Of a stretch of 64,000 nt of DNA, positions 35,410 through 45,082 are shown piece by piece (the stretch's first letter is position 1; each line of letters starts with the position of its first letter). This stretch comes from Nitrospira defluvii (GTDB lineage Bacteria; Nitrospirota; Nitrospiria; Nitrospirales; Nitrospiraceae), in the NCBI RefSeq assembly GCF_905220995.1, contig NZ_CAJNBJ010000002.1, positions 310,001 through 374,000 on the forward strand. Reading direction: 5' to 3'. The position numbers were made by a program, and so were the translations under genes. The notes under the pieces are model-generated. The model was given only the letters and a program-made list of their open reading frames with translations, was not told the origin of the DNA and made no database searches.

Positions 35410-36555
35410 GTGGCAACTGATATTGTCATGCCTCAGCTAGGGGAAAGCATCGCAGAAGGGACCGTCGTCAAATGGCTGATCCCGCCAGGCGGCATGGTGG
35501 AGAAAGATCAGCCCCTGCTGGAAGTCGAAACCGAAAAAGTGGCGCTCGATATTCCATCACCCGCCACCGGTGTTCTCCGCGAGGTTCTCGTACAAGAAGG
35601 CGCGACCGTCCCGGTCGGAACCCTGCTAGCCAGGCTGGAGCATGAGCCGGTGGAAGCCGTGATGAATCGAGTGGGGGGCGTGGGGGTGCGGACGCGCCGC
35701 GCTGCGTCAGCCGGAGAGCCGCACTATTCGCCGGCGGTGAAGCAAGTCGCCCGTGACCATGCTGTCGACCTGTCGGACGTCACGGGGACCGGCGAGGGAG
35801 GGCGGATCACCAAGAAAGATGTCATGGACGCCGCCGCCAAGCGAAGGACCTCCGGGCAGAGCCACTCCGTTTCGCCGACACCACTCGCTGCTGAAGAACA
35901 ACTGGTACCCCTCACCCAGATGCGTGCCACCATCGCGGAGCGGATGGTCCTCAGCCGCCGCATGTCCGCCCACGTGGCGACGTTCTTCGAGGCCGATTGC
36001 TCCGGCATCGAACAATTCCGCACCGGTCGTTCCTTCACCTACCTGCCCTTTGTCATCAGTGCCGTGACCCAGGCCTTGAAAGACGTGCCGATCGTAAACG
36101 CCTGCTGGCGCGACCAAGGCATCGTCATCAGGAAGGCCTTGCACATCGGCATTGCGGTAGCCATTGAGGACGGCCTGCTCGTTCCGGTCATTCGTCATGC
36201 CGATCGCAAGGGACTGACACAGATCGCAACAGAAGTGGCCGACCTGGCGCAACGCGCCAGAAGCAAACGCCTGGCTCCGGAGGAAGTACTAGACGGGACC
36301 TTCACCATTACCAACCACGGCGGATTCGGCAGCCTGTTCAGCACGCCGATCATCAACCAGCCCCAAGCCGCCATTCTCGGCGTGGGCGCCGTGCAGAAGC
36401 GCGCCGTCGTCATCCACGATGCCATCGCGATCCGCCCCATGTGCTACTTAAGCCTTTCCTTCGACCACCGCATCATCGATGGCGCAACGGCCGATCGCTT
36501 CATGAGCATCGTGAAACACCATTTGGAAACCAGCAACTGGGACACACGACTATGA
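35410..36555 (+). CDS. Dihydrolipoyl acyltransferase E2
   Basis: A 381-residue E2. The lipoyl domain (1-78) carries the modified Lys in 'ETEKVALDI'. The peripheral subunit-binding domain ('YSPAVKQVARDHAVDL', about 105-140) and the catalytic domain follow, with 'FDHRIIDG' near the C-terminus. It transfers the acyl group to CoA. GTG start with GGAGG five bases upstream. No E3 lipoamide dehydrogenase lies in the window, so E3 must be shared from elsewhere. The stop overlaps the thiolase start (ATGA). Confidence 0.92.
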   Translation: MATDIVMPQLGESIAEGTVVKWLIPPGGMVEKDQPLLEVETEKVALDIPSPATGVLREVLVQEGATVPVGTLLARLEHEPVEAVMNRVGGVGVRTRRAASAGEPHYSPAVKQVARDHAVDLSDVTGTGEGGRITKKDVMDAAAKRRTSGQSHSVSPTPLAAEEQLVPLTQMRATIAERMVLSRRMSAHVATFFEADCSGIEQFRTGRSFTYLPFVISAVTQALKDVPIVNACWRDQGIVIRKALHIGIAVAIEDGLLVPVIRHADRKGLTQIATEVADLAQRARSKRLAPEEVLDGTFTITNHGGFGSLFSTPIINQPQAAILGVGAVQKRAVVIHDAIAIRPMCYLSLSFDHRIIDGATADRFMSIVKHHLETSNWDTRL

Positions 36556-37736
36556 GCACCGGACAACGGGCCGTGATCATGAGCGCGGCTCGAACCCCCA
36601 TGGGCAGCTTCAACGGGGCCTTCAGTTCGATGCCCTCCCCCACCTTGGGAAGTCTCGCCATTGCCGAGGCGATCAGCCGCATCCATCTGCCCGGGGAGCA
36701 GGTCGATGAAGTGGTGATGGGCTGCGTGCTCAGCGCGGGGCTGGGCCAGGCTCCGGCCAGGCAGGCGGCAATCGGCGCCGGACTTCCCCACAAGGTCGGA
36801 GCCGTCACCGTGAACAAGGTCTGCGGCAGCAGTCTCCAGAGCGTCATCATGGCAACCAGAGCCATCGCCTTAGGAGACGCGCGCGCCATCGTGGCAGGCG
36901 GAATGGAAAACATGACCCGTGCCCCGTTTCTGTTGGAAAAGGCTCGACAGGGCTATCGGCTGGGCCATGGAGAATTGACCGACAGTCTCATCAAGGACGG
37001 GCTGTGGGATGTGTATAACCAGTTTCACATGGGCCACGCCGGGGAACGGTGTGCAGCCGCCTACCGCTTTTCCCGGCAAGAGGTGGACGACTTCGCCCTC
37101 GAAAGTTATCGCCGCGCGCGTGCAGCCATCACGTCCGGTGCGTTCACCAGAGAGATCATCCCGGTCGAAGTCCCGCAGAAAAAAGGGGCTGCGATCGTCG
37201 TCACGGACGATGAGGAGCCCAACCGGGTTGATCTCTCAAGGCTGCGGCAGCTGAAACCCGTCTTCCAGGACGACGGAGTCCTGACGGTAGGCAACTCCCC
37301 GTCCTGCAACGACGGTGCAGCGGCGCTGGTGCTCATGGCAGAGGACGAGGCTCGGCGATTGGGCCTGAGGCCGATGGCCAAGATTGCAGGATATGCGGGG
37401 GCCGCGCTCGCCCCCGAATGGTTCACCATCGCACCGATCGAGGCGATTCGCTGCCTCCTATCACAGACCGGATTGGCCCTTGGAGACATCGACCTGTTTG
37501 AGATCAACGAGGCTTTTTCCGCCGTCTCGCTCGCCATCAACCGAGAACTGGGGTTGGACACAAAGAAGGTCAACGTGAACGGCGGCGCCGTCGCGTTAGG
37601 CCATCCCATTGGCGCGACGGGGGCCAGAATTCTGACCACGCTACTGTACGCAATGGAAGCGCGGGACGCCCGCCGAGGGCTCGCGGCTCTCTGTATCGGA
37701 GGCGGCGAGGCCCTCGCGCTCATCATCGAACGATGA
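36552..37736 (+). CDS. Acetyl-CoA acetyltransferase (thiolase)
   Basis: A 394-residue thiolase, second in the window. The nucleophile Cys is in 'VNKVCGSSLQSV', with 'NEAFSAVSLAI', 'NGGAVALGHPIGATGAR' and the C-terminal Cys in 'ALCIGGGEALA'. The 'GHPIGATGAR' and 'KVCGSSL' forms are typical of acetoacetyl-CoA thiolases, matching butyryl-CoA or acetoacetate breakdown. It is coupled to E2 by ATGA overlap and followed immediately by the hydroxybutyryl-CoA dehydrogenase gene. Confidence 0.92.
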   Translation: MSTGQRAVIMSAARTPMGSFNGAFSSMPSPTLGSLAIAEAISRIHLPGEQVDEVVMGCVLSAGLGQAPARQAAIGAGLPHKVGAVTVNKVCGSSLQSVIMATRAIALGDARAIVAGGMENMTRAPFLLEKARQGYRLGHGELTDSLIKDGLWDVYNQFHMGHAGERCAAAYRFSRQEVDDFALESYRRARAAITSGAFTREIIPVEVPQKKGAAIVVTDDEEPNRVDLSRLRQLKPVFQDDGVLTVGNSPSCNDGAAALVLMAEDEARRLGLRPMAKIAGYAGAALAPEWFTIAPIEAIRCLLSQTGLALGDIDLFEINEAFSAVSLAINRELGLDTKKVNVNGGAVALGHPIGATGARILTTLLYAMEARDARRGLAALCIGGGEALALIIER

Positions 37737-37765
37737 GGCAGAATGCACGGGAGCAGGGAGTTGAG

Positions 37766-38650
37766 ATGACGATCGACGACGTCAAGACCATCGGTGTGGT
37801 GGGAGCGGGACAGATGGGACGCGGCATCACGCAGGTACTGGCCACCTGCGGGTGGAATGTCCTGCTGGTGGACGTGGCGGAAGAGGTGCTGGAAGAGGCC
37901 ACGAAGAAACTCTGGCAGGGCGTGACGAAAGCAGTCGAAAAGGGAGCCCTGCGCGGCGATCAAGCCGGCGCGGCCATGGCCATCATCCATCCCATGCGTC
38001 ACCTGCAGCGATTGCGAGAGGCGCAGGTGGTGATCGAAGCCATACCGGAGGATGCGGTCATGAAGCGGGCGCTGTTTGCCCAACTGGGCCAAGTCTGCGA
38101 GCCGTCCACGCTGCTGGCCAGCAACACCTCTTCGATTTCCATTGCGAGTCTGGGCATGGCCTCAGGTCGACCGGATCGCGTCGTCGGCCTTCATTTTATG
38201 AATCCTGTACCCGTGATGCGCCTGGTTGAAGTCGTGCGCGCCATCGGCACCTCGGAGCAGACCTTGCACCTCGCTCTGGACCTGGTCCGACGGGCAGGGA
38301 AAATTCCGGTTGTCTGCAAAGACTTCCCCGGATTCATCGTCAATCGTGTTCTGATTCCCATGATCAACGAAGCCATCTTCGCGCTGGAGGACGGCGTGGC
38401 GACAGCGGAGGAAATCGACCTGGCCATGGTGGAAGGGACGCACCATCCCGTAGGTCCCCTTGCATTGGCGGACCGGATCGGTCTGGATACGGTGCTCGCC
38501 ATCTGCGAGGTCTTGCACCAGGACCTTGGCGATCCGAAGTTTCGCCCCTGTCCCCTGTTGCGGAAATACGTGGAAGCCGGCTGGCTCGGCAGGAAAAGCG
38601 GGCATGGATTCTATCTTCATGGAGAGCAGCCCGCGATGCAGATGCCCTGA
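37766..38650 (+). CDS. 3-hydroxybutyryl-CoA dehydrogenase
   Basis: A 294-residue single-module 3-hydroxyacyl-CoA dehydrogenase. NAD-binding '[14 protein letters not shown]' begins near residue 8, '[14 protein letters not shown]' and the catalytic His in '[11 protein letters not shown]' follow, and '[18 protein letters not shown]' opens the C-terminal domain. The size and 'MNPVPVM' form fit the short-chain (Hbd) type. ATG 37766 has AGGGAG five bases upstream; an earlier ATG at 37733 overlaps the thiolase stop and is less likely. It forms, with the thiolase before it, a short-chain beta-oxidation pair next to the butyryl-forming mutase. Confidence 0.9.
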   Translation: MTIDDVKTIGVVGAGQMGRGITQVLATCGWNVLLVDVAEEVLEEATKKLWQGVTKAVEKGALRGDQAGAAMAIIHPMRHLQRLREAQVVIEAIPEDAVMKRALFAQLGQVCEPSTLLASNTSSISIASLGMASGRPDRVVGLHFMNPVPVMRLVEVVRAIGTSEQTLHLALDLVRRAGKIPVVCKDFPGFIVNRVLIPMINEAIFALEDGVATAEEIDLAMVEGTHHPVGPLALADRIGLDTVLAICEVLHQDLGDPKFRPCPLLRKYVEAGWLGRKSGHGFYLHGEQPAMQMP

Positions 38651-38681
38651 CGTTCCAGGCAGTACGCTGGAGGGCCGCGTC

Positions 38682-40277
38682 ATGAGTGAGCGGACATCTC
38701 GATTCACCTCCCTCTCCGGTCTCTCGATCGAACCGGTCTACACACCGGACCACCTCAAAGACTGGCATGCCGATCAGGATCTCGGCCTCCCGGGCACCTT
38801 TCCTTACACCCGCGGCATCCATCCGACCATGTATCGTGGCCGCCTTTGGACGATGCGGCAATTCGCCGGCTTCGGCTCGGCAGAGGATACCAACCGGCGC
38901 TTCCACTACTTACTTCATCAAGGCCAAACCGGACTGAGTGTGGCCTTCGACTTGCCGACGTTGATGGGACTCGACTCGGATGATCCACGAGCACAGGGCG
39001 AAGTGGGCCATTGCGGCGTGGCAATTTCTTCACTTGCCGACATGGAACGACTCTTCGACGGGATCCCGCTCGATCAGGTCACGACCTCGATGACGATCAA
39101 CGGGCCGGCTGCCGTGCTCTTCGCCATGTACCTCGCCGTTGCCCAGAAACGCGGCATTCCGTTTTCGCAACTCGGCGGAACCATCCAAAACGACATCCTG
39201 AAGGAATATATCGCGCAAAAGGAGTGGCTCTTCCCTCCGGAACCCCATATGGCATTGATCGTCGACACGATCGCCTACTGCGCCGCCCATGTGCCGAAAT
39301 GGCATCCGATCAGTATCAGCGGCTATCACATCCGTGAAGCCGGTTCGACGGCTGTCCAGGAACTCGCTTTTACTCTGTACGACGGGCTGACATACGTGGA
39401 CGCCGCCGTGAAGGCCGGGCTCGATGTCGACGCATTCGCCCCGCAATTGTCGTTCTTCTTCAACGTCCACAACGACTTCTTTGAGGAGATCGCCAAGTTC
39501 CGTGCGGCTCGACGACTGTGGGCGCGTGAAATGGAACGGCGTTATCATCCGAAGAACCCGCGCTCGCTCCAGCTCCGTTGCCATGCACAGACCGCCGGAT
39601 GCTCCCTCACCGCTCAGCAACCGATGAATAACGTCGTGCGGACCAGCCTCCAGGCATTGGCAGCGGTGCTGGGTGGCACCCAGTCGCTCCATACGAACTC
39701 GATGGACGAATCCCTGGCACTGCCCACGGAAGAGGCGGTGACACTCGCCCTGAGAACCCAACAAATCATTGCCGCCGAGAGCGAAACCGTGAACACCGTC
39801 GATCCCCTGGGCGGATCGTATTTTGTCGAATCGTTGACGAATCGTCTGGAAGCAGGGGCACAAGACTATTTTCGCCGGTTGGACGCTATGGGGGGCATGA
39901 TTCGAGCCATCGAACGTGGCTATCCGCAGCGCGAGATACTTGACGCGTCGCAACGGTATCAGCGGGAGCTCGAACGAGGCGAGCGGAGTCTGGTCGGCGT
40001 CACCAAATATGTGGAGAACACTCAACGGCCGATTCCCATTTTACGGATCGGTCCCGAGGTGGAACAGGAGCAGGTGGCGCGGCTGTCCGATCTGCGCAAA
40101 TCACGCGATCCTTTCCGAATGGCCGGCGCGTTAGAGGAAGTGCAGGAGACGGCAGCCTGCCATCAGAATCTCATGCCCGCGCTCATTGAGGCGGTCCTGG
40201 CGAAAGCGACGGTGGGCGAGATCTGCAGCGCATTACGCGAGGTGTATGGAACCTACCGCGAACCGGTGGTGTTGTGA
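38682..40277 (+). CDS. icmA: B12-dependent acyl-CoA mutase large subunit, isobutyryl-CoA mutase type
   Basis: A 531-residue catalytic subunit of the methylmalonyl-CoA mutase family without the B12 domain, which is a separate gene. Family motifs: '[12 protein letters not shown]', '[11 protein letters not shown]', '[12 protein letters not shown]' (His216) and '[13 protein letters not shown]'. In methylmalonyl-CoA mutase the two residues holding the substrate carboxylate are Tyr89 and Arg207. Here they are Phe61 ('RQFAGF') and Gln179 ('YIAQKEWLF'), the pair reported for isobutyryl-CoA mutase. It should therefore interconvert isobutyryl- and butyryl-CoA. GGAGGG seven bases before the ATG. Confidence 0.82.
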   Translation: MSERTSRFTSLSGLSIEPVYTPDHLKDWHADQDLGLPGTFPYTRGIHPTMYRGRLWTMRQFAGFGSAEDTNRRFHYLLHQGQTGLSVAFDLPTLMGLDSDDPRAQGEVGHCGVAISSLADMERLFDGIPLDQVTTSMTINGPAAVLFAMYLAVAQKRGIPFSQLGGTIQNDILKEYIAQKEWLFPPEPHMALIVDTIAYCAAHVPKWHPISISGYHIREAGSTAVQELAFTLYDGLTYVDAAVKAGLDVDAFAPQLSFFFNVHNDFFEEIAKFRAARRLWAREMERRYHPKNPRSLQLRCHAQTAGCSLTAQQPMNNVVRTSLQALAAVLGGTQSLHTNSMDESLALPTEEAVTLALRTQQIIAAESETVNTVDPLGGSYFVESLTNRLEAGAQDYFRRLDAMGGMIRAIERGYPQREILDASQRYQRELERGERSLVGVTKYVENTQRPIPILRIGPEVEQEQVARLSDLRKSRDPFRMAGALEEVQETAACHQNLMPALIEAVLAKATVGEICSALREVYGTYREPVVL

Positions 40278-40422
40278 GGCGGCGGTCACCAGACGCTGCC
40301 GAACAGGCTCAACGCGGCGCTCACAAGCCCTCGTTGGACCGGCGTAGCCAGAGGCATCCTGGTCGTCACCGCTGAAACACAGGTAAACATGAGACCCGGG
40401 AGCATAGGAGGATCTGTGGGAC

Positions 40423-41271
40423 ATGAAACTCGGAGCGTTTGAGATCTATCCCGTGACGGACGGCCGGTTTCGATTGGACGGCGGGGCTATGTTCGGCGTC
40501 GTCCCGAAAACGCTCTGGGAACGATGCTGCCCCGCGGATGACCTCAACCGCATTCCGCTGAGCCTGACCTGTCTGTTGATCAACGCGCACGGCAAACATG
40601 TCCTGGTGGATACAGGGCTCGGCGACAAGGAAGATGCCAAATTCCAGTCGATTTTTGCGGTCGAGCGCAGGCCGACGTTACGCGAATCCCTCGCACAACG
40701 GGGCCTCAGCCCTGACGACATCCATTTGGTGGTAAACACGCATCTGCACTTCGACCATGCGGGAGGCAACACCGTTACAGCAGAAGCCCAGATTGTGAAA
40801 CCGGCTTTTCCAAAAGCAGCCTATTGCGTTCAACTGGGAGAATACGAAGACGCGGTCCAGGCTAATGAACGGACGAGGGCCAGTTATCGCCACGACAATT
40901 TAACCCCCGTCTCCCATGCCGGACAGTGGGAATTTATCCGGGGAGACACGGAACTCCTTCCCGGCATCACCGCCGTGGTCACCGCCGGGCATACCCGATA
41001 CCATCAAAGTGTGAAAGTGGAGTCCGATGGAGAGACCGCATTTTTTCTGGGTGATCTCATCCCCACCGTCTCGCATCTGCCTCTTCCCTACATCATGGGA
41101 TACGACCTCAACCCGGTCCGGACCCTGGACACGAAACGGTTGGTCCTGGAGCAAGCCGTGGCAGAGCATTGGTTGTTGATCTTTGAACATGATCCCTTGG
41201 TCCAAGCCGGTCATATCCGAAAGACAGCCGAAGGACGATATGTGCTGGAGGAGGTGCGGCTATGGCAATAG
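40423..41271 (+). CDS. Metallo-beta-lactamase-fold hydrolase
   Basis: A 282-residue MBL-fold protein. The two-zinc motif '[10 protein letters not shown]' (about residues 106-115) is followed by 'AGHTRYHQS', 'FFLGDLIPT' and a late His ('IFEHDPLV'), so a full active site is likely. There is no signal peptide. The family includes lactonases, thioesterases and glyoxalases. It sits between the large and small mutase subunits and overlaps the small-subunit start by ten bases, so it belongs to this transcription unit. An acyl-CoA or lactone side-product hydrolase is a guess. Confidence 0.85.
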   Translation: MKLGAFEIYPVTDGRFRLDGGAMFGVVPKTLWERCCPADDLNRIPLSLTCLLINAHGKHVLVDTGLGDKEDAKFQSIFAVERRPTLRESLAQRGLSPDDIHLVVNTHLHFDHAGGNTVTAEAQIVKPAFPKAAYCVQLGEYEDAVQANERTRASYRHDNLTPVSHAGQWEFIRGDTELLPGITAVVTAGHTRYHQSVKVESDGETAFFLGDLIPTVSHLPLPYIMGYDLNPVRTLDTKRLVLEQAVAEHWLLIFEHDPLVQAGHIRKTAEGRYVLEEVRLWQ

Positions 41272-41669
41272 CAGCGGCCCCCCTGCGGGTTTTGATCGGG
41301 AAAGTCGGACTGGACGGACATGACCGAGGCGTCAAACTCGTGGCACGCGCCCTCCGGGATGCCGGTGTCGAGATCATTTATACCGGGCTTCACCAGACTC
41401 CGGAGCAGGTTGTGGCCACCGCCATCCAGGAGGATGTCCATGCCATCGGCCTCAGCATCCATTCCGGCGCGCATAACTCGCTGTTTCCCCGGGTGCTGCA
41501 CCTGCTGCGGGAACGGGGTGCCGGGGACATCGCCCTATTCGGCGGAGGGATCATCCCCGATGAGGATGTGCCGCGGCTGAAGGCGGCCGGTGTACAGATG
41601 TTATTTCGACCCGCGACACCGATGCAGGACATCCTGGACTTTGTGAAGGGGCTCCACGTCAAACACTGA
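41262..41669 (+). CDS. icmB: B12-binding small subunit of the acyl-CoA mutase
   Basis: A 135-residue cobalamin-binding protein. The DxHxxG signature, with the cobalt-ligand His20, is in '[13 protein letters not shown]', followed by 'LSIHSGAH' and '[10 protein letters not shown]', which cradle the nucleotide tail. It completes the mutase whose catalytic subunit lies two genes upstream. GGAGG precedes the ATG, which is inside the MBL gene. Split two-subunit organisation is typical of isobutyryl- and 2-hydroxyisobutyryl-CoA mutases and of some archaeal methylmalonyl-CoA mutases. Confidence 0.88.
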   Translation: MAIAAAPLRVLIGKVGLDGHDRGVKLVARALRDAGVEIIYTGLHQTPEQVVATAIQEDVHAIGLSIHSGAHNSLFPRVLHLLRERGAGDIALFGGGIIPDEDVPRLKAAGVQMLFRPATPMQDILDFVKGLHVKH

Positions 41670-41680
41670 GGAGCACACCT

Positions 41681-43285
41681 ATGCGTGCGCTGAACACCGC
41701 CGTGAATCGTGACTCCGAAGAATTCCTCCATAACCGGTCGTATTACGAACAGCTGTCGGCCGACTTGCAGAAGCATCTCGCGCTCTCGCAGGCGGGCGGC
41801 CCGGCCGATGCGGTGGCGCTGCAGAAGCAACGCGGTAAGCTGACCGCACGCGAACGGATCACCGCCCTGCTCGATCCGGGCTCGCCCTGGCTCGAACTGA
41901 GCCCCCTCGCCGCCTTCGGCCTTTACGATAATCACGTGCCCTCTGCCGGGATCATCACCGGCATCGGTTCCGTGTCCGGACGGTTCTGCGTCATTACGGC
42001 CAACGACGCCACCGTCAAAGGCGGCACCTATTTTCCCTTGACTATCAAAAAGCACTTGCGGGCACAAGAGATCGCGCTGGAGAACCGTCTCCCGTCGATT
42101 TACCTCGTCGACTCAGGCGGCGTGTTCCTACCCTTGCAGGCGGAGGTCTTCGCCGACAAGGAGCATTTCGGGCGGATCTTCTTTAACCAGGCCCGCATGT
42201 CCGCGGCCGGCATCCCGCAGATTGCCGTCGTCATGGGCATGTGCACGGCCGGCGGCGCCTATGTCCCGGCGATGTGCGACGAAAACATCATCGTCAAGGG
42301 CACCGGGACTATTTATCTGGCCGGACCACCGCTCGTGAAGGCCGCGACCGGTGAGGAGGTCACCAGCGAGGAACTCGGCGGAGCCGACCTCCACACGCGC
42401 CTGTCGGGTGTCAGCGACCACTTGGCGGAACACGATCTCGACGCGCTTGAACTCTGTCGTGCCTCAGTCGCCACATTGGGGCGCCGGCCGCCGAACATCA
42501 GGCGCGAGCGCATCGATGAGCCGCTGTATCCGGCCGGCGACCTCTATGGAATTATTCCCCGCAATCCCCGCCAGGCCTGGGACATTCGCGAGGTCATGGC
42601 ACGCCTCGTGGACGGGAGCCGCTGGCATGAGTTCAAGGCGCGATATGGACCGACGCTGGTCTGCGGCTTCGCCCATTGGATGGGCCATTTGATCGGCATC
42701 GTCGCCAATAACGGCGTGCTGCTCCCAGAGTCTTCGCTGAAAGGCGCGCATTTCGTCCAACTCTGTTCGCAGCGCCGGATTCCCTTGTTGTTTCTCCAGA
42801 ACATCACCGGGTTCATGGTCGGCAAGGAGTACGAAGGCAAAGGCATCATCAAGGACGGGGCCAAGATGGTGCAGGCGGTGGCCACCGCGGACGTGCCCAA
42901 ATTGACCCTCGTCGTCGGGGCCTCCCACGGGGCCGGCAATTACGCCATGTGCGGCCGAGCGTACGGGCCGCGATTCCTCTTTACCTGGCCCAACGCCAGG
43001 ATCTCGGTCATGGGCGCACAACAGGCTGCCCAGGTTCTGGTCACGGTGAAGCAGCAGCAACGGGCACGGGACCGCTCCCCCTTATCCGACGACGAACGGC
43101 GGCGGATCACTGATTCCACCGTGCAGCAATTTGAACAGGAAGGGAGCCCCTATTTCAGCAGCGCCCATCTGTGGGATGACGGCATCCTTGATCCCATGGA
43201 GACGCGCAGGGTGATAGGGATCTGTCTCGACATTGCAACAGCGGCACCAAGCAAAGACAGTCGGGCGCCGGTGTTCCGCATGTAG
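41681..43285 (+). CDS. Methylcrotonyl-CoA carboxylase beta (carboxyltransferase) subunit
   Basis: A 534-residue carboxyltransferase. The acyl-CoA side has '[14 protein letters not shown]' and '[12 protein letters not shown]'; the biotin side has '[43 protein letters not shown]' and '[29 protein letters not shown]'. These are closer to methylcrotonyl- than to propionyl-CoA carboxylase beta. It carboxylates 3-methylcrotonyl-CoA in leucine breakdown. The partner alpha subunit (biotin carboxylase plus biotin carrier) is not in the window. GAGGAG precedes the ATG. Methylglutaconyl-CoA hydratase and HMG-CoA lyase follow, giving the usual leucine order. Confidence 0.87.
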   Translation: MRALNTAVNRDSEEFLHNRSYYEQLSADLQKHLALSQAGGPADAVALQKQRGKLTARERITALLDPGSPWLELSPLAAFGLYDNHVPSAGIITGIGSVSGRFCVITANDATVKGGTYFPLTIKKHLRAQEIALENRLPSIYLVDSGGVFLPLQAEVFADKEHFGRIFFNQARMSAAGIPQIAVVMGMCTAGGAYVPAMCDENIIVKGTGTIYLAGPPLVKAATGEEVTSEELGGADLHTRLSGVSDHLAEHDLDALELCRASVATLGRRPPNIRRERIDEPLYPAGDLYGIIPRNPRQAWDIREVMARLVDGSRWHEFKARYGPTLVCGFAHWMGHLIGIVANNGVLLPESSLKGAHFVQLCSQRRIPLLFLQNITGFMVGKEYEGKGIIKDGAKMVQAVATADVPKLTLVVGASHGAGNYAMCGRAYGPRFLFTWPNARISVMGAQQAAQVLVTVKQQQRARDRSPLSDDERRRITDSTVQQFEQEGSPYFSSAHLWDDGILDPMETRRVIGICLDIATAAPSKDSRAPVFRM

Positions 43286-43310
43286 ACCGGCGCACCCCGG
43301 GGAGGACGCC

Positions 43311-44156
43311 ATGCGGCGATTCGCAACCCTCATGGTTGAATCACAGGGCACGATGGCCAGAATTACGCTCAACCGTCCGCAGCGGCGCAATGCCTTCGAC
43401 AGTGTGATGGTGGCCGAACTCGGGCAGGCCTTTGAGACCCTGGAACAGGAACCCACGTTGAGAGGCATCGTGTTGGCTGCGGCTGGTTCCGTGTTCTGCG
43501 CCGGAGCCGACATTCGCTGGATGCAGGCAGAATCGCCCGTCTCCGAGGCCCACGCCAGGAATGATGCGCAACAGCTGACGTGCATGCTCCGTGCGGTCGA
43601 TCACTGTATTTGCCCGGTCATCGCAAGGGTGCAGGGGCCGGCCTTCGGAGGCGGACTCGGTCTGCTGGCAGCCTGCGATATCGTCGTGGCGTCGGAGGAT
43701 GCGACGTTTGCGCTGAGCGAAACCACACTCGGATTGATCCCGGCGGTCATCGCTCCATTGCTGCTGCGGAAAGCCGGGGTGTCCTTTCTCCGACGGTATG
43801 GTCTGACCGGCGAGAGGTTCGACGCCGCCACGGCCCGGCGGTTCCTGTTGGTGCATGACATTGTTCCACCGCATGCGCTTGACGATCGCATCGCCGAACT
43901 GTCGGACGCCATCATGAGGCTGGCTCCTCGCGCAGTCAGGGACAGCAAAGTCCTTTTTCGTCGCATGCCGGCCTTGACCGATCACGACTGCTGGTCTCTC
44001 GGCGTGGATGTGAACGCGAGCGCTCGCAGTGGACCGGAAGCCGCGGAAGGCCTCTCGGCATTTATCAACAAGCGGTTGCCGTCCTGGGCTCAGACATCCG
44101 GGCGGCAAACGGAGGAGGCGAGTACGTCGGAACATGGCTCTCTCCGGAACACATGA
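43311..44156 (+). CDS. Enoyl-CoA hydratase, methylglutaconyl-CoA hydratase type
   Basis: A 281-residue crotonase-fold protein. The segments 'GPAFGGGLGLLAACDIVVAS' and 'LSETTLGLIPAVIAPLLLRKAG' match the LiuC-type 3-methylglutaconyl-CoA hydratases, which lack the first glutamate of classical crotonases (Gly-Leu-Gly here). It is expected to hydrate methylglutaconyl-CoA to HMG-CoA. ATG 43311 has GGAGG six bases upstream. It is flanked by the carboxylase beta subunit and HMG-CoA lyase and overlaps the lyase start by 23 bases. Confidence 0.85.
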   Translation: MRRFATLMVESQGTMARITLNRPQRRNAFDSVMVAELGQAFETLEQEPTLRGIVLAAAGSVFCAGADIRWMQAESPVSEAHARNDAQQLTCMLRAVDHCICPVIARVQGPAFGGGLGLLAACDIVVASEDATFALSETTLGLIPAVIAPLLLRKAGVSFLRRYGLTGERFDAATARRFLLVHDIVPPHALDDRIAELSDAIMRLAPRAVRDSKVLFRRMPALTDHDCWSLGVDVNASARSGPEAAEGLSAFINKRLPSWAQTSGRQTEEASTSEHGSLRNT

Positions 44157-45081
44157 CCTGCGTCGGTCGTCCGTCCGCATTATCGAGGTCTCCCCGCGCG
44201 ACGGATTGCAGCACGAGTCCACCTTTCTGCCCACGGCGCGGAAGATTGCCCTGATCAACGCCCTATCGCGAACCGGCGTAGCGGAGATCGAGGCCGGCTC
44301 GTTCGTCTCCCCCACGGCCATTCCGCAGTTAGCGGATGCAGACGAAGTCTTCCGGAGCATCGAACGCCTCCCCGGTGTCACCTATTCGGCCCTGGTGCCG
44401 AACGCGCGCGGCTTCGAGCGGGCCCGAGCCGCAGCCGTCACCAAGATTGCCTTGTTCACCGCCGCTTCGGACAGTTTCACCCGGCACAACATCAAAGCCA
44501 CGGTCGATGAATCACTGATGCGGTTTGGGCCGATCGTCAGAGCAGCCAAACGTGACGATATGTTGGTGCGCGCCTACATCTCCACCGTCGTGTTCTGTCC
44601 CTATGAAGGACGTATCGCGCCGCCGCGCGTCCTGGATGTCATGAAACAACTGCTCGATCTCGGCGTGGATGAGCTGTCCTTGGGCGAAACCGTCGGCAAG
44701 GCCGCACCATCTGACCTCCGAATGTTACTGGATACCGTGATCCCCCACATCGACCCGGCCCGGTTGTCGCTGCATTGTCACGACACCTATGGCATGGGGA
44801 TCGCGAATATCCTCACGGCCTGGGACGAATATGGACTCACGGCCTTTGACTGTTCGGCTGGAGGTCTGGGTGGTTGCCCCTATGCGCCGGGCGCCTCCGG
44901 CAATGTGGCGACGGAAGATGTGGTCTTTGCTCTGAAAGCCTCCGGCGCGGTGGTGCCGGTCGATGAACGGCTGGTGGCAGCTTGCGCGCAACAGTTGGCC
45001 GAATCGCTACGGCGTCCGCTCAGCTCCCGACTTTCTTACGTGCCGCGCCATTGCGAGCCAGCGGCAACGGTAAAGGTGTGA
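44134..45081 (+). CDS. Hydroxymethylglutaryl-CoA lyase
   Basis: A 315-residue TIM-barrel lyase cleaving HMG-CoA to acetyl-CoA and acetoacetate. The metal and catalytic residues lie in 'EVSPRDGLQHE' (Arg, Asp, Gln) and 'LHCHDTYGMGIAN' (two His). The flexible-loop cysteine is in 'GGLGGCPYAPGASGN', and 'FVSPTAIPQL' marks the substrate site. ATG 44134 lies within the hydratase gene; GGAGGAGG is about 15 bases upstream, longer than usual. Together with the two preceding genes it ends the leucine route. Confidence 0.9.
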   Translation: MALSGTHDLRRSSVRIIEVSPRDGLQHESTFLPTARKIALINALSRTGVAEIEAGSFVSPTAIPQLADADEVFRSIERLPGVTYSALVPNARGFERARAAAVTKIALFTAASDSFTRHNIKATVDESLMRFGPIVRAAKRDDMLVRAYISTVVFCPYEGRIAPPRVLDVMKQLLDLGVDELSLGETVGKAAPSDLRMLLDTVIPHIDPARLSLHCHDTYGMGIANILTAWDEYGLTAFDCSAGGLGGCPYAPGASGNVATEDVVFALKASGAVVPVDERLVAACAQQLAESLRRPLSSRLSYVPRHCEPAATVKV

Positions 45082-45082
45082 T

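Noticed and set aside
37106-38092. Long minus-strand frame opposite thiolase and hydroxybutyryl-CoA dehydrogenase
   Set aside because: It is fully antisense to two well-supported genes and has no family features; long shadow frames are common at high GC.
39030-40025. 331-codon minus-strand frame opposite the mutase
   Set aside because: Antisense shadow of a strongly conserved gene.
40278-40422. Possible cobalamin riboswitch before the MBL and small mutase genes
   Set aside because: Only 145 bases, with no recognisable B12-box or conserved stem pattern.
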